The notes beneath the pieces were generated by a model. It was given only the letters and a program-made list of their open reading frames with translations, searched no databases and was not told where the DNA came from. This document shows, piece by piece, positions 51,156 to 60,200 of a stretch of DNA of 64,000 nucleotides (position 1 is its first letter; every line of letters starts with the position of its first letter). The translations under genes and the position numbers were made by a program. The DNA comes from Klebsiella quasivariicola (GTDB taxonomy: Bacteria; Pseudomonadota; Gammaproteobacteria; Enterobacterales; Enterobacteriaceae): positions 3,534,001 to 3,598,000 of the forward strand of contig NZ_CP022823.1 of NCBI RefSeq assembly GCF_002269255.1, read 5' to 3'.

Positions 51156-51865
51156 TGATTACCCTTCCCGCTCGCCCGGAATCCCTGACCTTCGCGCCGC
51201 AGCAGAGCGCGCTGATTGTTGTCGATATGCAGAACGCCTACGCCAGCCAGGGCGGCTATCTGGATCTCGCCGGCTTTGACGTCTCCGCCACCCGGCCGGT
51301 TATCGACAATATTAATACCGCCGTCGCCGCCGCCCGCGCCGCGGGCATGCTGATTATCTGGTTCCAGAATGGCTGGGATGATCAGTATGTTGAAGCGGGC
51401 GGCCCGGGCTCGCCGAACTATCACAAATCCAACGCGCTGAAAACGATGCGTCAGCGTCCGGAGCTGCAGGGCAAGCTGCTGGCGAAAGGCGGCTGGGATT
51501 ATCAGCTGGTGGACGAGCTGACGCCGCTGGAAGGCGACATCGTGTTGCCGAAACCGCGTTACAGCGGCTTCTTTAACACCCCGCTCGACAGCATTTTGCG
51601 CAGCCGCGGCATACGCCACCTGGTGTTCACCGGGATCGCCACCAATGTCTGCGTCGAATCAACGCTGCGCGATGGCTTCTTTCTCGAATACTTCGGCATC
51701 GTGCTGGAGGATGCCACCCATCAGGCCGGCCCGGCCTTCGCCCAGCAGGCGGCGCTGTTCAATATTGAAACCTTTTTCGGCTGGGTCAGCGACGTCGAGA
51801 GCTTCTGCCACGCGCTGTCCCCCGCCACCTCGCTGGCTTTAGCCAAGGAGAAACGTTATGCCTAA
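51155..51865 (+). CDS. rutB: Ureidoacrylate/peroxyureidoacrylate amidohydrolase RutB
   Basis: RutB hydrolyses the ring-opened product to aminoacrylate, CO2 and ammonia. The 236-residue isochorismatase-like hydrolase has the Asp in VVDMQNAY, a Lys in VLPKPRYSGF, and the nucleophilic Cys in GIATNVCVESTLRDG. It starts on the rutA stop and overlaps rutC by 8 bp. The C-terminus (LAKEKRYA) is a few residues longer than in E. coli. Confidence 0.95.
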   Translation: MITLPARPESLTFAPQQSALIVVDMQNAYASQGGYLDLAGFDVSATRPVIDNINTAVAAARAAGMLIIWFQNGWDDQYVEAGGPGSPNYHKSNALKTMRQRPELQGKLLAKGGWDYQLVDELTPLEGDIVLPKPRYSGFFNTPLDSILRSRGIRHLVFTGIATNVCVESTLRDGFFLEYFGIVLEDATHQAGPAFAQQAALFNIETFFGWVSDVESFCHALSPATSLALAKEKRYA

Positions 51866-52250
51866 ACAGGTGATTATTCCGCCAGGCACCACCACGCCGA
51901 TTGCCCCCTTTGTTCCGGGGACGCTCGCCGACGGGGTGGTCTACGTCTCGGGCACCCTGCCGTTTGATAAGCAAAACAATGTGGTGCACATCGGCGACCC
52001 AAAGGCGCAAACCCGCCACGTGCTGGAGACCATCAGGAGCGTTATCGAAACGGCGGGCGGGAGTATGGCGGATGTGACTTTCAACAGCATCTTTATCACC
52101 GACTGGACAAATTACGCCGCGATTAACGAGGTCTACGCCGAGTTCTTCCCCGGCGATAAACCGGCGCGTTTCTGCATTCAGTGCGGACTGGTGAAGCCCG
52201 ATGCGCTGGTGGAAATCGCCACCGTCGCCCATATCGGCACCCCGACATGA
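51858..52250 (+). CDS. rutC: Aminoacrylate deaminase RutC (RidA family)
   Basis: A 130-residue YjgF/RidA-family protein that speeds aminoacrylate deamination. The family pocket is visible (VVYVSGTLPFD, ... TWGSMADVTF-type helix here GGSMADVTFNSIFITD, with the Arg of KPARFCIQ and VEIATVAHI). AAGGAG precedes the ATG. It overlaps rutB before it and rutD after it by four bases. Confidence 0.94.
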   Translation: MPKQVIIPPGTTTPIAPFVPGTLADGVVYVSGTLPFDKQNNVVHIGDPKAQTRHVLETIRSVIETAGGSMADVTFNSIFITDWTNYAAINEVYAEFFPGDKPARFCIQCGLVKPDALVEIATVAHIGTPT

Positions 52251-53050
52251 TGAGGCTCAATATCGCCCCGGCCCCATGGCCCGGCGCGCCGGTGGTGGTC
52301 CTCAGCGCCGGTCTGGGCGGGGGTGGCGGCTACTGGCTGGCGCAGCGCGCGGCGCTGGAGGCACAGTATCAGCTGGTGAGTTATGACCATAACGGGACCG
52401 GGGAAAACGCCGGCCCGCTGCCCGCCGACTACAGCATGGCGACGATGGCCCAGGAGCTGTTCCGCGCCCTGCAGGCGGCGGGGATCGCCCGCTTTGCGCT
52501 GGTGGGCCACGCCCTGGGGGCGCTGATTGGCCTGCAGCTGGCGCTCGATCATCCCGAGGCGGTGAGCGCCCTGGTGCTGGTCAACGGCTGGCTGACGCTG
52601 TCGCCGCACACCCGCCGCTGCTTCCTGGTCCGCGAGCGTCTGCTGCATGCCGGCGGCGCGCAGGCGTGGGTTGAAGCGCAACCGCTGTTTCTCTACCCGG
52701 CGGAATGGATGGCCGCGCGCCTGCCGCGCCTCGAAGCGGAAGATGCGCTTGCCATCAGCCATTTTCAGGGCAAGGAGAATCTGCTGAAGCGGCTGCAGGC
52801 CCTGAAGCAGGCTGATTTTTCACGCCGGGCGGCGGCCATCGCCTGCCCGACGCTGATTGTCAGCGCCGCTGACGACCTGCTGGTCCCCGCCTCCTGCTCC
52901 CGCGTGCTGCAGGCGGCGATCCCCGGCAGCCAGCGTGTGGAGATGCCGTGGGGCGGCCATGCCTGTAACGTCACCGACGCCGATACCTTTAATACCATTT
53001 TATGCGACGGGCTGGCCGCTATGCTGCCGGTCGCCAGGGAGATCCGATGA
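52247..53050 (+). CDS. rutD: Putative aminoacrylate hydrolase RutD
   Basis: A 267-residue alpha/beta hydrolase. The nucleophile elbow is GHALG, where the usual Ser is Ala as in E. coli RutD (VGHALGALVG), consistent with an unusual or weak catalytic role in aminoacrylate breakdown. The acid/His positions are SAADDLLVP and WGGHACNV. Two Met codons in a row (52247 and 52250) can start; the first overlaps the rutC stop as ATGA. Confidence 0.93.
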   Translation: MMRLNIAPAPWPGAPVVVLSAGLGGGGGYWLAQRAALEAQYQLVSYDHNGTGENAGPLPADYSMATMAQELFRALQAAGIARFALVGHALGALIGLQLALDHPEAVSALVLVNGWLTLSPHTRRCFLVRERLLHAGGAQAWVEAQPLFLYPAEWMAARLPRLEAEDALAISHFQGKENLLKRLQALKQADFSRRAAAIACPTLIVSAADDLLVPASCSRVLQAAIPGSQRVEMPWGGHACNVTDADTFNTILCDGLAAMLPVAREIR

Positions 53051-53637
53051 ACGACGCGATAAACCACACGGCCTGCGAGACGCTGTTTACCCAGGCCCGG
53101 ACCCACAACGGCTGGCTGGATAAACCGGTGAGCGACGCACAGCTGCAGGCCGTCTGGGACCTGATGAAAATGGGGCCCACCTCCGCCAACTGTTCGCCGG
53201 CGCGCATCGTGTTCGTGCGCAGCGCGGAAGGCAAAGAGAAGCTCCGCCCGACGCTCTCCAGCGGCAATCTGCAGAAAACCATGCAGGCGCCGGTGACCGC
53301 TATCGTGGCGTGGGACAGCGCCTTCTACGAGCGGCTGCCGACCCTGTTTCCCCACGGTGACGCCCGCAGCTGGTTTACCTCCAGTCCGCAGCTGGCGGAG
53401 GAGACCGCGTTTCGCAACAGCTCACTGCAGGCGGCGTACCTGATTTTCGCCTGCCGCGCGCTGGGCCTCGACACCGGGCCGATGTCCGGTTTTGACCGGG
53501 AAAAAGTCGACGCGGCGTTTTTCGCCGACAACGGCTGGAAAAGCAACCTGCTGGTGAACATCGGCTATGGCGATCCCGGCAAGCTGTACGGCCGCCTGCC
53601 GCGTCTGTCTTTTGATGAAGCCTGCCTGCTGGCATAA
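53047..53637 (+). CDS. rutE: Malonic semialdehyde reductase RutE
   Basis: RutE reduces the toxic malonic semialdehyde to 3-hydroxypropionate. The 196-residue nitroreductase-fold protein has MGPTSANCSPARIVF, the FMN-site helix EETAFRNSSLQAAYLI and RALGLDTGPMSGFD. Its ATG overlaps the rutD stop (ATGA). Length equals E. coli. Confidence 0.95.
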   Translation: MNDAINHTACETLFTQARTHNGWLDKPVSDAQLQAVWDLMKMGPTSANCSPARIVFVRSAEGKEKLRPTLSSGNLQKTMQAPVTAIVAWDSAFYERLPTLFPHGDARSWFTSSPQLAEETAFRNSSLQAAYLIFACRALGLDTGPMSGFDREKVDAAFFADNGWKSNLLVNIGYGDPGKLYGRLPRLSFDEACLLA

Positions 53638-53647
53638 GGAGTTGGCG

Positions 53648-54142
53648 ATGGAGTTAGCAGACAAACAGAGTTTCCGTGACGCCATGGCCCACGTCGGCGC
53701 CGCGGTTAACATCATTACCACCGATGGCCCGGCGGGCCGGGCGGGGTTTACCGCCAGCGCGGTCTGCAGCGTCACCGACGCGCCGCCGACCCTGCTGGTC
53801 TGCCTGAACCGCTCGGCCTCGGTGTGGCCGGTGTTCAGCGAACACCACACGCTGTGCGTCAATACCCTGGCGGCCGGCCAGGAGGCCCTGTCGACGCTGT
53901 TTGGCGGTAAAACGGCGATGGACGAGCGCTTTGCCGCCGCCGACTGGCAGACCGGCGCCACCGGCTGTCCGCGGCTGGAGGCGGCGCTGGTCAGCTTTGA
54001 CTGCCGCATTGACCAGCGCGTCAGCGTCGGCACGCACGACATCCTGTTTTGTCACGTCGTGGCCATTACCCGTCACCCGGAGCCCCGGGGACTGATGTGG
54101 TTTGACCGCGGTTATCACACGCTTATGCGACCCGCTTGTTAA
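53648..54142 (+). CDS. rutF: FMN reductase RutF
   Basis: RutF supplies reduced FMN to RutA using NADH. The 164-residue flavin-reductase-like protein has GAAVNIITTDGPAGRAGFTASAV region (trimmed) with CSVTDAPPTLLVCLNR and HDILFCHVVAI. AAGGAG stands before the ATG at 53648, and the long open frame upstream is not used. Length equals E. coli. Confidence 0.95.
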   Translation: MELADKQSFRDAMAHVGAAVNIITTDGPAGRAGFTASAVCSVTDAPPTLLVCLNRSASVWPVFSEHHTLCVNTLAAGQEALSTLFGGKTAMDERFAAADWQTGATGCPRLEAALVSFDCRIDQRVSVGTHDILFCHVVAITRHPEPRGLMWFDRGYHTLMRPAC

Positions 54143-54163
54143 CCTTTAACCCGGGATATCATC

Positions 54164-55486
54164 ATGGCACTCTTCGATTTTCCTCGCTGGAAGTTGACCT
54201 CCCCCGCCGCTGAGTCCGGCGTTGTTGCGCCCGATGAACGCTTGTCGGCCGGGCAAACGCTGGTGATGGGCGTGCAGCACGCCGTTGCGATGTTCGGCGC
54301 GACGGTGCTGATGCCGTTGTTGATGGGGCTCGACCCCAACCTGTCGATTCTGATGTCGGGCGTCGGCACCCTGCTGTTCTTTATCGTCACCGGCGGACGG
54401 GTGCCGAGCTATCTCGGCTCCAGCGCCGCCTTTGTCGGGGTGGTGATCGCCATTACCGGCTTTAACGGCCAGGGGCTGAACCCTCATCTGAGCGTCGCCC
54501 TTGGCGGGATCATCGCCTGCGGGCTGGTTTACACCCTGATTGGTCTGGTGGTGATGAAGATCGGCACCCGCTGGATCGAGCGCCTGATGCCGCCGGTGGT
54601 GACCGGCGCGGTGGTGATGGCTATCGGCCTGAACCTGGCGCCGATTGCCGTGCGCAGCGTCTCCGCCAGCGCCTTCGACAGCTGGATGGCGGTGTTGACC
54701 GTGCTCTGCATCGGCATAGTGGCGGTATTTACCCGCGGGATGCTGCAGCGTCTGCTGATCCTGGTCGGCCTGATCGTCGCCTGCGCACTGTACGCCCTGC
54801 TGGCTAACGGCTTTGGCCTTGGCAAGCCGCTGGACTTCTCCCCCCTCGCCCAGGCGGCGTGGTTCGGGCTGCCGCACTTTACCACCCCATCCTTTAACGG
54901 TCAGGCGATGATGTTGATTGCGCCCGTCGCGGTGATCCTGGTGGCCGAGAACCTTGGGCACCTGAAGGCCGTCGCCGGAATGACCGGGCGCAATATGGAC
55001 CCGTACATGGGGCGCGCCTTCGTCGGCGACGGGCTGGCGACCATGCTCTCCGGTTCGGTGGGCGGCAGCGGGGTCACCACCTATGCGGAGAACATTGGCG
55101 TCATGGCGGTGACCAAGGTCTATTCGACGCTGGTCTTTGTCGCCGCCGCGCTGATTGCCATGCTGCTGGGCTTCTCGCCGAAGTTTGGCGCATTAATCCA
55201 CACCATTCCCGGGCCGGTGATCGGCGGCGCCTCGATCGTGGTCTTTGGTTTAATTGCCGTCGCCGGGGCGCGGATCTGGGTGCAAAACCGCGTCGACCTC
55301 AGCCAGAACAGCAATTTGATCATGGTGTCGGTGACCCTGGTGCTGGGCGCAGGGGATTTCGCGCTGTCGCTGGGCGGCTTTACGCTGGGCGGGATTGGCA
55401 CCGCCACCTTCGGGGCGATCCTGCTGCACGCGCTGCTTCATCGCGGAATGCGCGAGGCGAAGGAGGCCAGGGTAACGCCGGTGTAA
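54164..55486 (+). CDS. rutG: Pyrimidine permease RutG
   Basis: RutG imports uracil, thymine or related pyrimidines (nucleobase:cation symporter-2 family). The 440-residue protein has about 14 membrane segments; GVQHAVAMFGATVLMPLL opens the transport core and LVAENLGHLKAVAGMTGRN with GSGVTTYAENIGVMAVTKV carry the NCS2 substrate-site residues. Last gene of the rut operon; a REP follows about 40 bp later. Confidence 0.95.
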   Translation: MALFDFPRWKLTSPAAESGVVAPDERLSAGQTLVMGVQHAVAMFGATVLMPLLMGLDPNLSILMSGVGTLLFFIVTGGRVPSYLGSSAAFVGVVIAITGFNGQGLNPHLSVALGGIIACGLVYTLIGLVVMKIGTRWIERLMPPVVTGAVVMAIGLNLAPIAVRSVSASAFDSWMAVLTVLCIGIVAVFTRGMLQRLLILVGLIVACALYALLANGFGLGKPLDFSPLAQAAWFGLPHFTTPSFNGQAMMLIAPVAVILVAENLGHLKAVAGMTGRNMDPYMGRAFVGDGLATMLSGSVGGSGVTTYAENIGVMAVTKVYSTLVFVAAALIAMLLGFSPKFGALIHTIPGPVIGGASIVVFGLIAVAGARIWVQNRVDLSQNSNLIMVSVTLVLGAGDFALSLGGFTLGGIGTATFGAILLHALLHRGMREAKEARVTPV

Positions 55487-56661
55487 GCCACATTAGCGCG
55501 GCGTTGGCGCGTGGGCCTGGGTGGTGTGAGCCTGTAGGCCGGATAAGGCATTTATGCCGCCATCCGGCACCGCCGCAGGTACGGAGCCTGACCGCCCGGC
55601 GGCGCTGCGCTTGCACGGGCCGACTGACGGCCGGAGCTGGATAATTCGATAAGGTTATCGGTTTGCAATGGTTTCGCCCCGGAAAAACGGTTGTTCTGTG
55701 TTATTTCCGGGCAGATGGCGCTCCCGATTGGTCTTCTGCGTTATGCCTCTCCTGGCGCAGGGAGCGCACAGGGGGCGGCCAGTCGCCGCCGCCCCCTGTA
55801 CCCCCGGGCTCCGGCCAGCAACATCGCCACTACGCGGTCCCTTCGACTTATCCCTGCAGGCTTCGGGTCGGGCCGAGGCAGCGTCCGTGCAAAACACGGC
55901 CCTCAGCCCGCATCCATGCGGGCTGCCCCGGCCTTCCGGGAACGTCTCAGCGATGTTGAGGCCGTCAGCACCGGCAGTTTCAGCAGCCCCAGGACCCGCG
56001 GTGATTTTGGGATGTAGGCCGGGCAAGGCGTGAGCCGCCGCCCGGCATAAAAGCGACGCCGCGCCTGATGCCATCGCCCGGCGGCGCTGCGCTGGCGCGG
56101 GCCGACTGACCGTCAGGGCTGGATAATTCGATAGGGTTTTCGGTTAGCAATGGTTTCGCCCCGGAAAAACGGTTGTTCTGTGTTATTTCCGGGCAGATGG
56201 CGCTCCCGATAGGTCTTCTGCGTTATGCCTCTCCTGGCGCAGGGAGCGCACAGGGGGCGGCCAGTCGCCGCCGCCCCCTGTACCCCCGGGCTCCGGCCAG
56301 CAAAATCGCCACTGCGCGGTGCCTTCGACTTATCCCTGCAGGCTTCGGGTCGGGCCGAGGCAGCGTCCATGCAAAACACGGCCCTCAGCCCGCATCCATG
56401 CGGGCTGCCCCGGCCTTCCGGGAACGTCTCAGCGATTTTGAGGCCGCCAACACCGGCAGTTTCAGCAAGAAAGGTGAATAAATTAACGGCAGGTCGCACG
56501 AACGTAGGCCGGGCAAGGCGTGAGCCGCCGCCCGGCATAAAAGGCAGCTCTGTGCCTGATGCCATCGCCCGGCGGCGCGGCGCTTGCGCAGGCCTGGAGA
56601 CAATCAGAGCCGGACGAGCACCAGCCAGAATAAGCGCTGCTGTAGGATCAGATGCGTAAAA
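55487..56661. repeat. Tandem ~480-bp intergenic repeat with REP separators
   Basis: This 1.17-kb gene-free region has two direct copies of a GC-rich unit (55593-55986 and 56075-56467, offset 482 bp), a REP before and after each (about 55534-55568, 56013-56046, 56504-56539), and the first bases of a third unit at 56566. The units share GGATAATTCGAT, CCCCGGAAAAACGG, GGGCGGCCAGTCGCCGCC and CGTCTCAGCGAT stretches with a few differences. Open frames exist on both strands but differ between copies at the ends and have no ribosome sites, so I treat the units as non-coding. Origin and role are unknown. Confidence 0.8.
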
Positions 56662-57600
56662 TTATGGCTCGCGGCGATCGGCCAGGTCCGGGAGCGGCGG
56701 CGCATCGTCATTCGTTGCAATCTGCGGCGGCGATTTGCGCTTCCACTTCAGCTCGCTCACCAGTACCCCCGCAAGGATAAAGACGCAGCCGAGGAGGGCC
56801 AGCAGCGGCAGACGTTCGCCGGCCAGCCGGCCAAAAATACCGGCCCATACCGGTTCCCCGGTATAGATAAGGGTGGCCCGCGTCGGCGAGACGCTACGCT
56901 GCGCCCAGTTCATGGTCACCTGAATGATCGCGCTGAAAATCCCCAGCCCCAGCGCGACGCCGAGCAGTGTCGGCGTCAACGGCGGAACCACCTCACCGGC
57001 CGGCTTCATGGCGGCGAAAGCCACCAGCGACGCAGTCGCCAGCTGCACGACCGTCACCCGGCGGACATCGACTTTCCCGGCCCAGGCGCTGATAAGGATA
57101 ATCTCCGCCGCGATCGCCACTGCGCTCGCCAGCGTGATTATCTCCCCCACGCCAAGCGCCAGCAGATTATTTTCCGGCCCGGCCAGCAGGATCAAACCGA
57201 TAAAGGCCAGCACAATCCCTATGCAGGACAACACCCCCGGCATACGGCCCAGACACAGCCACTGCAGCAGCGGCACCAGCGGCACATACATCGCCGTGAT
57301 AAAGGCAGATTTACTGCTGGAGATCGACTGCAGTCCCCAGGTCTGCAGGCCATATCCCAGGGCAATCGCCACGCCAATCGCCACCCCCGCTTTCACCTCC
57401 AGCCACGTCAGACCGCGCAGAGTGCGCAGCGAGAGCAGGCCCACCGCCAGCGCGGCGGTCGCGAAGCGCAGACCGACAAAAAACAGCGGCCCGCTGAGGC
57501 TCACCGCATACTGCACGGCGAGAAAGGTTCCTCCCCAGAACATGGTGATCATGATGAGGAGCACTTCCTGGCGGGTAATGGAGAATTTTAACAAAGACAT
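56662..57600 (-). CDS. EamA/DMT-family membrane transporter
   Basis: A 312-residue drug/metabolite transporter with ten hydrophobic segments in two EamA repeats (MFWGGTFLAVQYAVS in the first; TRATLIYTGEPVWAGIFGRL in the second). It is probably an exporter; the substrate is unknown. No such gene lies at this place in E. coli. It is transcribed toward the tandem repeat region, and a cytoplasmic charged tail (DDAPPLPDLADRREP) ends it. Confidence 0.85.
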   Translation of the reverse strand: MSLLKFSITRQEVLLIMITMFWGGTFLAVQYAVSLSGPLFFVGLRFATAALAVGLLSLRTLRGLTWLEVKAGVAIGVAIALGYGLQTWGLQSISSSKSAFITAMYVPLVPLLQWLCLGRMPGVLSCIGIVLAFIGLILLAGPENNLLALGVGEIITLASAVAIAAEIILISAWAGKVDVRRVTVVQLATASLVAFAAMKPAGEVVPPLTPTLLGVALGLGIFSAIIQVTMNWAQRSVSPTRATLIYTGEPVWAGIFGRLAGERLPLLALLGCVFILAGVLVSELKWKRKSPPQIATNDDAPPLPDLADRREP

Positions 57601-57669
57601 AAGACAGCCATGACGATTAACGGGCGACCAGTGTGCAATCCGCCCGGCGGGAGTGCAACCACCGACAGA

Positions 57670-57697
57670 TAAAAAAACCGCCGGCAGATGCCGGCGG
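57670..57697 (-). terminator. Terminator of ymdF
   Basis: Stem CCGCCGGC / GCCGGCGG with loop ATCT, followed on the minus strand by seven T residues. Confidence 0.88.
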
Positions 57698-57763
57698 CGA
57701 GGGGCGATGCGGTTGGGTCGGGGAGATTAACACCGCATCAAAGAGAACCGTGCGGGCCGCACG

Positions 57764-57937
57764 TTAACTCTCACGACTACCGTGACTGTTTTTACCCCCT
57801 TTTTTGCCAGCCTCTGAGGCGCGCTGAGGGTCATTTTTAAAATTCCCCCCGCTATGCTGGCCACCTTTACGTCCTGCTTCTGATGCTCTTTCACGGTCTT
57901 CAGCAAAGTTACCTGAGCCGCCACGATGGTTTGCCAT
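57764..57937 (-). CDS. ymdF: Stress-induced KGG-repeat protein YmdF
   Basis: A 57-residue protein with the general-stress (KGG) repeats: SEAGRKGGQHSGGNF and SEAGKKGGKNSHG, opening MANHRGGSGNFAEDRERA. It is the YciG/YmdF family, RpoS-controlled in E. coli. AGGTCAG and TGGAGG precede the ATG (AATGGAGGTCAGTA). It is too short for most gene finders' cut-offs, and another reading frame over it is a shadow. Confidence 0.9.
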   Translation of the reverse strand: MANHRGGSGNFAEDRERASEAGRKGGQHSGGNFKNDPQRASEAGKKGGKNSHGSRES

Positions 57938-58373
57938 TACTGACCTCCATTAGGTTAGACATCATAGTGCATTACGCGGGAGCGGCGATGCCGCTGTCGT
58001 ACCGCGTACCTATAAGGTTAGTGAATGACGGCTGCTGACGGCGGCAAATGTAATATCCAGAAACAAACCCGGGCGAAAAAAGTCCCTTCGCGCCGCGAAC
58101 GGCTCCTAACCACCTCTACTGACGGAGAAAAAATAGTCGGCAAAAATGTATCCTGATGCTACACCCCTGCCGCAGCGGCCAGAATAACGAAAGCATAGCT
58201 TCCCTCTTCTCTGCCGCTCAGGCCGCGCTGTGCAAGGAAAAGTAAATAACGCTTTGTCATTTTGTTATAAATCAAATAAATGCCTGTTGGATTTGCACTC
58301 TCCGACAGAGGCTTTATCTTTAAAGGTAACCAGCCATTTGGCTGGCTTATAACGCAACCGAGGAGTGATGGAA
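57938..58373. promoter_or_regulatory. Divergent ymdF-wrbA intergenic region
   Basis: This 436-bp gap must hold the promoters of ymdF and wrbA, both RpoS-dependent in E. coli. Two related stretches (ATTAGGTTAG near 57948 and ATAAGGTTAG near 58011) occur in it, and a hairpin CCAGCC/GGCTGG (58330-58345) is in the wrbA leader. No certain promoter could be picked by eye. Confidence 0.5.
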
Positions 58374-58970
58374 ATGGCTAAAATTCTGGTGCTTTATTAT
58401 TCCATGTATGGACACATTGAAACCATGGCTCACGCCGTCGCCGATGGGGCGAACCGGGTGGATGGCGTTGAGGTGGTTGTGAAGCGCGTGCCGGAAACCA
58501 TGCAGGCTGAAGCATTTGCCAAAGCAGGCGGGAAAACGCAAAACGCGCCCGTCGCCTCGCCGCAGGAGCTGGCAGAGTATGACGCCATCATCTTTGGTAC
58601 CCCGACGCGTTTCGGCAACATGTCCGGACAGATGCGCACCTTCCTCGATCAAACCGGCGGCCTGTGGGCGTCCGGCGCCCTGTATGGCAAAATCGCCAGC
58701 GTGTTCAGCTCAACCGGCACCGGCGGTGGCCAGGAACAAACGATCACCTCAACCTGGACGACGCTGGCCCACCACGGCATGATCATCGTCCCGATCGGCT
58801 ATGGCGCCCAGGAGCTGTTTGATATCTCCCAGGTCCGCGGCGGCACCCCGTATGGCGCGACCACCATTGCCGGCGGCGACGGCTCACGTCAGCCGAGTGA
58901 GGAAGAGTTAGCCATTGCCCGCTATCAGGGCGAACATGTCGCCAAACTGGCCGTTAAAGTCCACGGCTAA
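58374..58970 (+). CDS. wrbA: NAD(P)H:quinone oxidoreductase WrbA
   Basis: WrbA is an FMN-dependent two-electron quinone reductase of the flavodoxin superfamily, tetrameric and stationary-phase induced. The 198-residue product (MAKILVLYYSMYGHIETMAHA) has the FMN loops SMYGHIE, PTRFGNMSGQMR and STGTGGGQEQT. The start matches E. coli; an upstream ATG three codons earlier lies inside the ribosome site GAGGAG. yccJ follows by 20 bp as its operon partner. Confidence 0.96.
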   Translation: MAKILVLYYSMYGHIETMAHAVADGANRVDGVEVVVKRVPETMQAEAFAKAGGKTQNAPVASPQELAEYDAIIFGTPTRFGNMSGQMRTFLDQTGGLWASGALYGKIASVFSSTGTGGGQEQTITSTWTTLAHHGMIIVPIGYGAQELFDISQVRGGTPYGATTIAGGDGSRQPSEEELAIARYQGEHVAKLAVKVHG

Positions 58971-58990
58971 TCTTCTGCAGGAGGAGCACT

Positions 58991-59218
58991 ATGCCAACTC
59001 AAGAAGCAAAAGCACATCGCGTCGGCGAATGGGCAAGTTTACGTAACACCTCGCCGGAGATCGCCGAAGCGATTTTTGAAGTCGCCCATTATGATGAAAA
59101 ATTGGCGGAGCAAATTTGGGAGGAAGGCAGCGACGAAGTACTGGCGCTGGCCTTTGCCAAAACCGATAAAGATGCGCTGTTCTGGGGTGAACAGACGATT
59201 GAGCGTAAAAACGTCTGA
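58991..59218 (+). CDS. yccJ: YccJ family protein
   Basis: A 75-residue acidic cytoplasmic protein (MPTQEAKAHRVGEWASLRNTS ... WGEQTIERKNV), as in E. coli where yccJ also follows wrbA in one operon. GCAGGAGGAG precedes the ATG. Function unknown. A hairpin (ATGCGGGC / GCCCGCAT, 59232-59253) follows. Confidence 0.93.
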   Translation: MPTQEAKAHRVGEWASLRNTSPEIAEAIFEVAHYDEKLAEQIWEEGSDEVLALAFAKTDKDALFWGEQTIERKNV

Positions 59219-59352
59219 CGTCGATCACCTAATGCGGGCTTCAGGCCCGCATATTCCCGGATGAAGTTGGTCATAACTGACCTTATCCCCTTGACAACAT
59301 TTTGAATGTTGGCAGGCATTGTTATTGATTGTCTCGCTAAAAAAATAGCCAT

Positions 59353-60030
59353 TTAAAGCGTATTATGGTTGCCGGTTATGACGCGTGCAAACCGTGAATG
59401 ATACCTTACCGGGATCGGCAGTATATAAAAATTCCCATTATCCCTGTCAATCACCCCGTAAAAAATAACATCACCGACATCTGCAACGACTCGTAAAGTG
59501 CTACATTCAAAATACTGCATTTTTCCCGCACTGGTGACTATCTTTCCCAGGCCGTCAATATTGTTCAACTCTACGCTCTTGGTTCTGCGCAATGAGTGCA
59601 TACTGATCTTTATCAAACCATTAGCCCTTATTATAGTAAGACAACGAAGCGTAAACTTCCTATATTTAATACACCTTGCCGAATAGGTTTTATAACAAAA
59701 GTCCTGTAATCGGTATTTGTATTTTTTAAAGATAAAAATAACTGCCGGAAATACAATTAAAAATGCAAGCACAGATTCAACAGAATAACCAAGAAGCATA
59801 AAGAACATAATAAAGGATAAAAAAATTGAGATGCTCATCACAATATTAAATCGGCGTGCAAACTTACACTTGTCGTCAACCTTGAACCATTTCATGGTTT
59901 TTGTTTTTTGTATATTATCCTTCAATAAATATCTTAAATAATTTTTCAGCAAGTACGCTCTAATTGTACAAGCTTCAGTCTTAGTAAGCTCATAATTAAC
60001 GCTTGAATATATCATCCATGAATCACTCAT
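59353..60030 (-). CDS. AT-rich orphan membrane protein
   Basis: A 225-residue protein I do not recognise. It has an N-terminal soluble part (MSDSWMIYSSVNYELTKTEA), two adjacent membrane helices (about 60-80 and 85-103: FLSFIMFFMLLGYSV, SVLAFLIVFPAVIFIF), then a basic segment and a C-terminal beta-rich part (GLIKISMHSLRRTKSVELNN ... FYGVIDRDNGNFYILP). The layout recalls YcxB-like two-helix proteins, but that is a guess. ATG at 60030 is preferred over a TTG 17 codons up. The gene is far richer in A+T and in AAA/ATA-type codons than its surroundings and stands between yccJ and agp, where E. coli has none: probably acquired. Confidence 0.6.
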   Translation of the reverse strand: MSDSWMIYSSVNYELTKTEACTIRAYLLKNYLRYLLKDNIQKTKTMKWFKVDDKCKFARRFNIVMSISIFLSFIMFFMLLGYSVESVLAFLIVFPAVIFIFKKYKYRLQDFCYKTYSARCIKYRKFTLRCLTIIRANGLIKISMHSLRRTKSVELNNIDGLGKIVTSAGKMQYFECSTLRVVADVGDVIFYGVIDRDNGNFYILPIPVRYHSRFARVITGNHNTL

Positions 60031-60171
60031 AAACCATCCATAATATAAGTCTATTGTTTCACATGCCCTCTTATTTCTCAATAAATTATGTGCATCCTCA
60101 CTGAAAATATCAACACATTAACGTACAGACTATCCACGTAGATAATTTTCAGCATATTACCATCGAGCATA

Positions 60172-60198
60172 AACCCGGATTGCTCCGGGTTTTTTTTA
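60172..60198. terminator. Terminator downstream of agp
   Basis: Stem AAACCCGGA / TCCGGGTTT, loop TTGC, with eight T residues on the plus strand and TTT on the minus strand. On the minus strand it directly follows agp. Confidence 0.75.
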
Positions 60199-60200
60199 CA

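Noticed and set aside
55655..56565. Open frames on both strands of the tandem intergenic units
   Set aside because: They have no ribosome sites, end differently in the two copies, and are open mainly because of high GC content. Treated as non-coding repeat.
57727..57924. 65-codon minus-strand frame overlapping ymdF
   Set aside because: It is a shifted reading of ymdF, whose 57-codon frame has the KGG repeats and the ribosome site.
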